Assembly (NCBI GenBank): GCA_002415485.1
Contig: DHYU01000047.1
Coordinates: 1 to 8,655, forward strand
Direction of reading: 5' to 3'
Source of the DNA: Proteobacteria bacterium UBA5122
Lineage (GTDB): Bacteria > Pseudomonadota > Gammaproteobacteria > Tenderiales > Tenderiaceae
DNA: 8,655 nucleotides
Shown here: piece by piece, positions 7,083-8,655 of the stretch
Layout of the letters: every line of letters begins with the position of its first letter
Position numbering within the stretch: position 1 is the stretch's first letter
Notes under the pieces: generated by a model
The model's input: only the letters and a program-made list of their open reading frames with translations
Told to the model about the DNA's origin: nothing
The model's database searches: none
Position numbers and translations under genes: made by a program

Positions 7083-7093
7083 CGCAAGACCCA

Positions 7094-8254
7094 ATGTCAA
7101 ACAACTACTTATTCACGTCAGAGTCTGTTTCTGAAGGGCATCCAGACAAGGTTGCGGACCAGATTTCCGACGGCATCTTGGATGCGATTCTGACTCAGGA
7201 CAAGGACGCCCGTGTAGCGTGTGAGACATTGGTCAACACCGGCATGGTCATCCTGTCGGGCGAAATCACCACCTCTGCCTGGGTCGATATGCAGGACGTC
7301 GTCCGCAAGACCGTCAAAGAAATCGGCTACAACAGCTCCGACATGGGTTTCGACTACGCCTCCTGCGCAGTGATCACATCTATAGATAAACAATCTGCCG
7401 ACATCGCCCAAGGCGTCGACGAATTCGAAGACCACGAGCAAGGCGCCGGCGACCAAGGCCTGATGTTCGGTTACGCCTCTAACGAAACCGACGTGCTGAT
7501 GCCAGCACCGATCTTCTATGCCCACAAACTGGTCAAGCGCCAAGCCGAAGTCCGTAAGAACGGCACCCTGCCCTGGTTGCGCCCAGACGCCAAGAGCCAG
7601 GTCACCTTCCGTTATGAAAACGACAAGCCTGTCGGCATCGAAGCCGTCGTACTATCAACCCAGCACAGCCCTGATATCAACAACAAGGTGCTGCGCGAAG
7701 CGGTCATGGATGAGATCATCAAACCCATCCTGCCAGCTGAGTGGTTGCACAAAGACACCAAGTTCCACATCAACCCGACCGGTCGTTTCGTTATCGGCGG
7801 TCCAGTGGGCGACTGCGGCCTGACCGGCCGTAAGATCATCGTTGACACCTACGGCGGCATGGCACGTCACGGTGGCGGTGCATTCTCAGGCAAGGATCCA
7901 TCCAAGGTTGACCGTTCTGCCGCCTATGCCGGTCGTTACGTTGCCAAGAACGTGGTGGCTGCCGGCCTAGCCGACAAATGTGAGATCCAGGTGTCTTACG
8001 CCATCGGTGTTGCCGAGCCGACCTCGATCACCATCCAAACCTTTGGCACTGGCAAGATCGACGATGCCAAGATCACCGAACTGGTACGCGAGCACTTCGA
8101 CCTGCGCCCGAAAGGCCTGATCGCCATGCTCGACCTGAAGCGCCCGATCTACCAGGCCACTGCAGCCTACGGTCACTTTGGCCGTGACGATGCTGACTTC
8201 AGCTGGGAAAGAACCGACAAGGCTGACGCATTGCGCGCAGCGGCTGGTCTCTAA
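7094..8254 (+). CDS. metK: S-adenosylmethionine synthetase (methionine adenosyltransferase)
   Basis: MetK makes S-adenosylmethionine from methionine and ATP, releasing phosphate and pyrophosphate. It needs magnesium and potassium and normally works as a tetramer in the cytosol. From the ATG at 7094 it has 386 residues, the standard length. Motifs are the N-terminal LFTSESVSEGHPDKVADQIS (6-25), with His16 and Asp18 near the phosphates, and LSGEITT (54-60). GAGDQGLMFGYA (117-128) is PROSITE-type signature 1, and GGGAFSGKDPSKVDRSAAY (260-278) is signature 2, the phosphate-binding segment. The frame is open upstream to an ATG at 7034, but that codon overlaps the probable -10 box. Only the 7094 start has a ribosome site and matches family N-termini. 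It is divergent from tkt and is followed by ahcY, the next step after methyl transfer. No SAM-binding riboswitch is visible in its short leader. Confidence 0.98.
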   Translation: MSNNYLFTSESVSEGHPDKVADQISDGILDAILTQDKDARVACETLVNTGMVILSGEITTSAWVDMQDVVRKTVKEIGYNSSDMGFDYASCAVITSIDKQSADIAQGVDEFEDHEQGAGDQGLMFGYASNETDVLMPAPIFYAHKLVKRQAEVRKNGTLPWLRPDAKSQVTFRYENDKPVGIEAVVLSTQHSPDINNKVLREAVMDEIIKPILPAEWLHKDTKFHINPTGRFVIGGPVGDCGLTGRKIIVDTYGGMARHGGGAFSGKDPSKVDRSAAYAGRYVAKNVVAAGLADKCEIQVSYAIGVAEPTSITIQTFGTGKIDDAKITELVREHFDLRPKGLIAMLDLKRPIYQATAAYGHFGRDDADFSWERTDKADALRAAAGL

Positions 8255-8265
8255 AGCTAGCCAAG

Positions 8266-8315
8266 CAGGTCTAAATAAAGGGCGGAGATAAAGGGTTTTA
8301 TCCCGCCCTGACCTG
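8266..8315 (+). terminator. Long bulged hairpin after metK, possible terminator or 3' stabiliser
   Basis: Eleven bases after the metK stop, an extended stem forms. CAGGTC (8266-8271) pairs with GACCTG (8310-8315), then a 7-nt left-side bulge. AGGGCGG (8279-8285) pairs with CCGCCCT (8303-8309), A8286 bulges, and GATAAA (8287-8292) pairs with TTTATC (8297-8302) around a GGGT loop. This is 19 base pairs in all. No T-run follows on the plus strand (AATTAAAC), so it is not a standard intrinsic terminator for metK. Read on the minus strand, the inner stem is followed by TTTATTTAG, which is more terminator-like. It may protect the metK 3' end, terminate weakly, or be bidirectional. Confidence 0.6.
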
Positions 8316-8376
8316 AATTAAACTTACCCGCTTTCTCACCGATACAGGAATTCACGCCCACTAGGGCACACCGGCA

Positions 8377-8460
8377 TCTTCGAGGAGCGTTGCGACCTGC
8401 CCTCTTTCACCAGGCTGGCAGGCCAGGCTCGAAGGGATCGGCATACAAAAAACGGCGCTC
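8377..8460 (+). ncRNA. SAH (S-adenosylhomocysteine) riboswitch in the ahcY leader
   Basis: The sequence folds as the SAH riboswitch class. P1 pairs 8378-8384 (CTTCGAG) with 8428-8434 (CTCGAAG), a perfect 7-bp match, with a possible T-G pair outside it. P2 pairs 8396-8401 (CCTGCC) with 8417-8422 (GGCAGG), perfect over 6 bp, closing a 15-nt loop. The pseudoknot pairs 8385-8390 (GAGCGT) with 8455-8460 (GCGCTC), five Watson-Crick pairs plus one G-U. The class-conserved stretches GAGGAGCG-TTGCGACC, CCAGGCTCG and ACGGCGCTC all occur in order. The pseudoknot ends 8 nt before the Shine-Dalgarno of ahcY. In this class, SAH binding is known to stabilise the pseudoknot and switch ahcY on, and the position here suggests control of translation initiation. 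Confidence 0.93.
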
Positions 8461-8468
8461 GGTTAATT

Positions 8469-8474
8469 AGGAGG
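8469..8474 (+). promoter_or_regulatory. ahcY Shine-Dalgarno (riboswitch expression platform)
   Basis: A perfect AGGAGG lies 5 nt before the ATG at 8480 and 8 nt after the pseudoknot strand of the SAH riboswitch. It fixes the ahcY start. It is also the likely regulated element, since access to it could change when the pseudoknot forms. Bases 8401-8406 (CCTCTT) inside the riboswitch are complementary to it, with one G-U pair. Confidence 0.85.
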
Positions 8475-8479
8475 ACACT

Positions 8480-8655
8480 ATGTCTCAATTTACCGATTAT
8501 AAAGTTGCCGATATCTCACTGGCCGAATGGGGCCGCAAGGAAATGAACATCGCCGAGACCGAAATGCCCGGTCTGATGGCGCTGCGCGAAAAATACGGCA
8601 AAGACAAACCCCTCAAGGGCGCCCGCGTTATGGGCAGCCTGCACATGACCATCCA
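8480..8655 (+). CDS. ahcY: S-adenosylhomocysteine hydrolase, N-terminal fragment (3' end outside window)
   Basis: AhcY splits S-adenosylhomocysteine into adenosine and homocysteine, clearing the inhibitory by-product of methyltransferases and completing the activated methyl cycle with MetK. Only the first 58 codons are present. They read MSQFTDYKVADISLAEWGRK, and later include MPGLMALREKYG (29-40) and GARVMGSLHMTI (47-58), which match the conserved start of the family. In full-length enzymes the following residues form the substrate pocket, and an NAD-binding domain lies further on. The ATG at 8480 has a strong AGGAGG site at 8469-8474 with a 5-nt spacer. The SAH riboswitch just upstream independently supports the identity, since that riboswitch class typically controls ahcY. 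It may be transcribed together with metK by readthrough, or from its own unproven promoter in the 225-bp gap. Confidence 0.96.
   Translation, partial: MSQFTDYKVADISLAEWGRKEMNIAETEMPGLMALREKYGKDKPLKGARVMGSLHMTI

Larger units (their letters stand above)
6699..7093. other. Divergent tkt/metK intergenic control region
   Basis: This stretch of about 395 bp has no convincing gene. From left to right it contains an AT-rich tkt leader (about 6710-6755) and a GC-rich patch at 6788-6843. That patch holds a small hairpin (GCGCG 6791-6795 with CGCGC 6800-6804), a 9-bp direct repeat AGCGCGCAA (6798-6806 and 6823-6831), and the palindrome ATGCG-C-CGCAT (6833-6843). Next comes a TATAAT on the minus strand (6867-6862) and a spaced inverted repeat TCGCTCG/CGAGCGA (6892-6898 and 6928-6934). 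Two metK-side palindromes and the metK promoter complete it. Confidence 0.7.

Noticed and set aside
7034..7093. N-terminal extension of MetK from the upstream ATG at 7034
   Set aside because: That ATG overlaps the proposed -10 box and would not be transcribed, there is no ribosome site, and the 20 added residues do not match MetK family starts.
7036..7093. SAM riboswitch in the metK leader
   Set aside because: The leader after the proposed promoter is only about 50 nt, with no stems or conserved core resembling SAM-I, SAM-II or SAM/SAH classes.
8356..8367. Small GCCC-ACTA-GGGC hairpin before the SAH riboswitch
   Set aside because: A 4-bp stem is too short to separate from chance and is not part of the known riboswitch core.

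Overview
This window looks like a chromosomal housekeeping region from a Pseudomonadota bacterium. A betaproteobacterium (for example a methylotroph or autotroph relative) is my first guess and a gammaproteobacterium my second. The grounds are the Calvin/CbbA-type aldolase, PykA-like pyruvate kinase, GapA-like GAPDH, the gene order tkt-gap-pgk-pyk-fba, and a SAH riboswitch in front of ahcY. The genus cannot be settled from this sequence.

Layout: bases 1-6698 hold five genes on the minus strand, transcribed in the order tkt (6698-4710), gap (4650-3646), pgk (3527-2349), pyk (about 2256-814) and fba (709 to beyond base 1, 3' end cut off). All five belong to lower glycolysis/gluconeogenesis and the pentose phosphate or Calvin sugar rearrangements. 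All point the same way with gaps of about 60-120 bp, so they are probably one operon. Each of the four gaps contains an inverted repeat directly after the stop codon or overlapping it. Most have weak U-tracts, which suggests partial termination or mRNA processing rather than hard stops.

Bases 6699-7093 are a divergent control region of about 395 bp. It holds candidate promoters for tkt (minus strand) and metK (plus strand), GC-rich short repeats in the tkt leader, and two clean operator-like palindromes on the metK side. One of these overlaps the metK -35 box.

Bases 7094-8655 hold metK (SAM synthetase) and the first 58 codons of ahcY (SAH hydrolase) on the plus strand. Between them are a long bulged hairpin and a convincing SAH riboswitch (about 8377-8460) whose pseudoknot strand ends 8 nt before the ahcY Shine-Dalgarno. 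metK makes the methyl donor SAM. After methyl transfer SAH is left, and AhcY removes it. The riboswitch lets the cell raise AhcY when SAH builds up.

I see no mobile elements, CRISPR arrays, tRNA or rRNA genes, and no wholly unknown protein system. The less ordinary material is regulatory: the palindromes before metK, an anti-Shine-Dalgarno sequence in the P2 loop of the SAH riboswitch, and the chain of intergenic hairpins in the sugar-phosphate operon.
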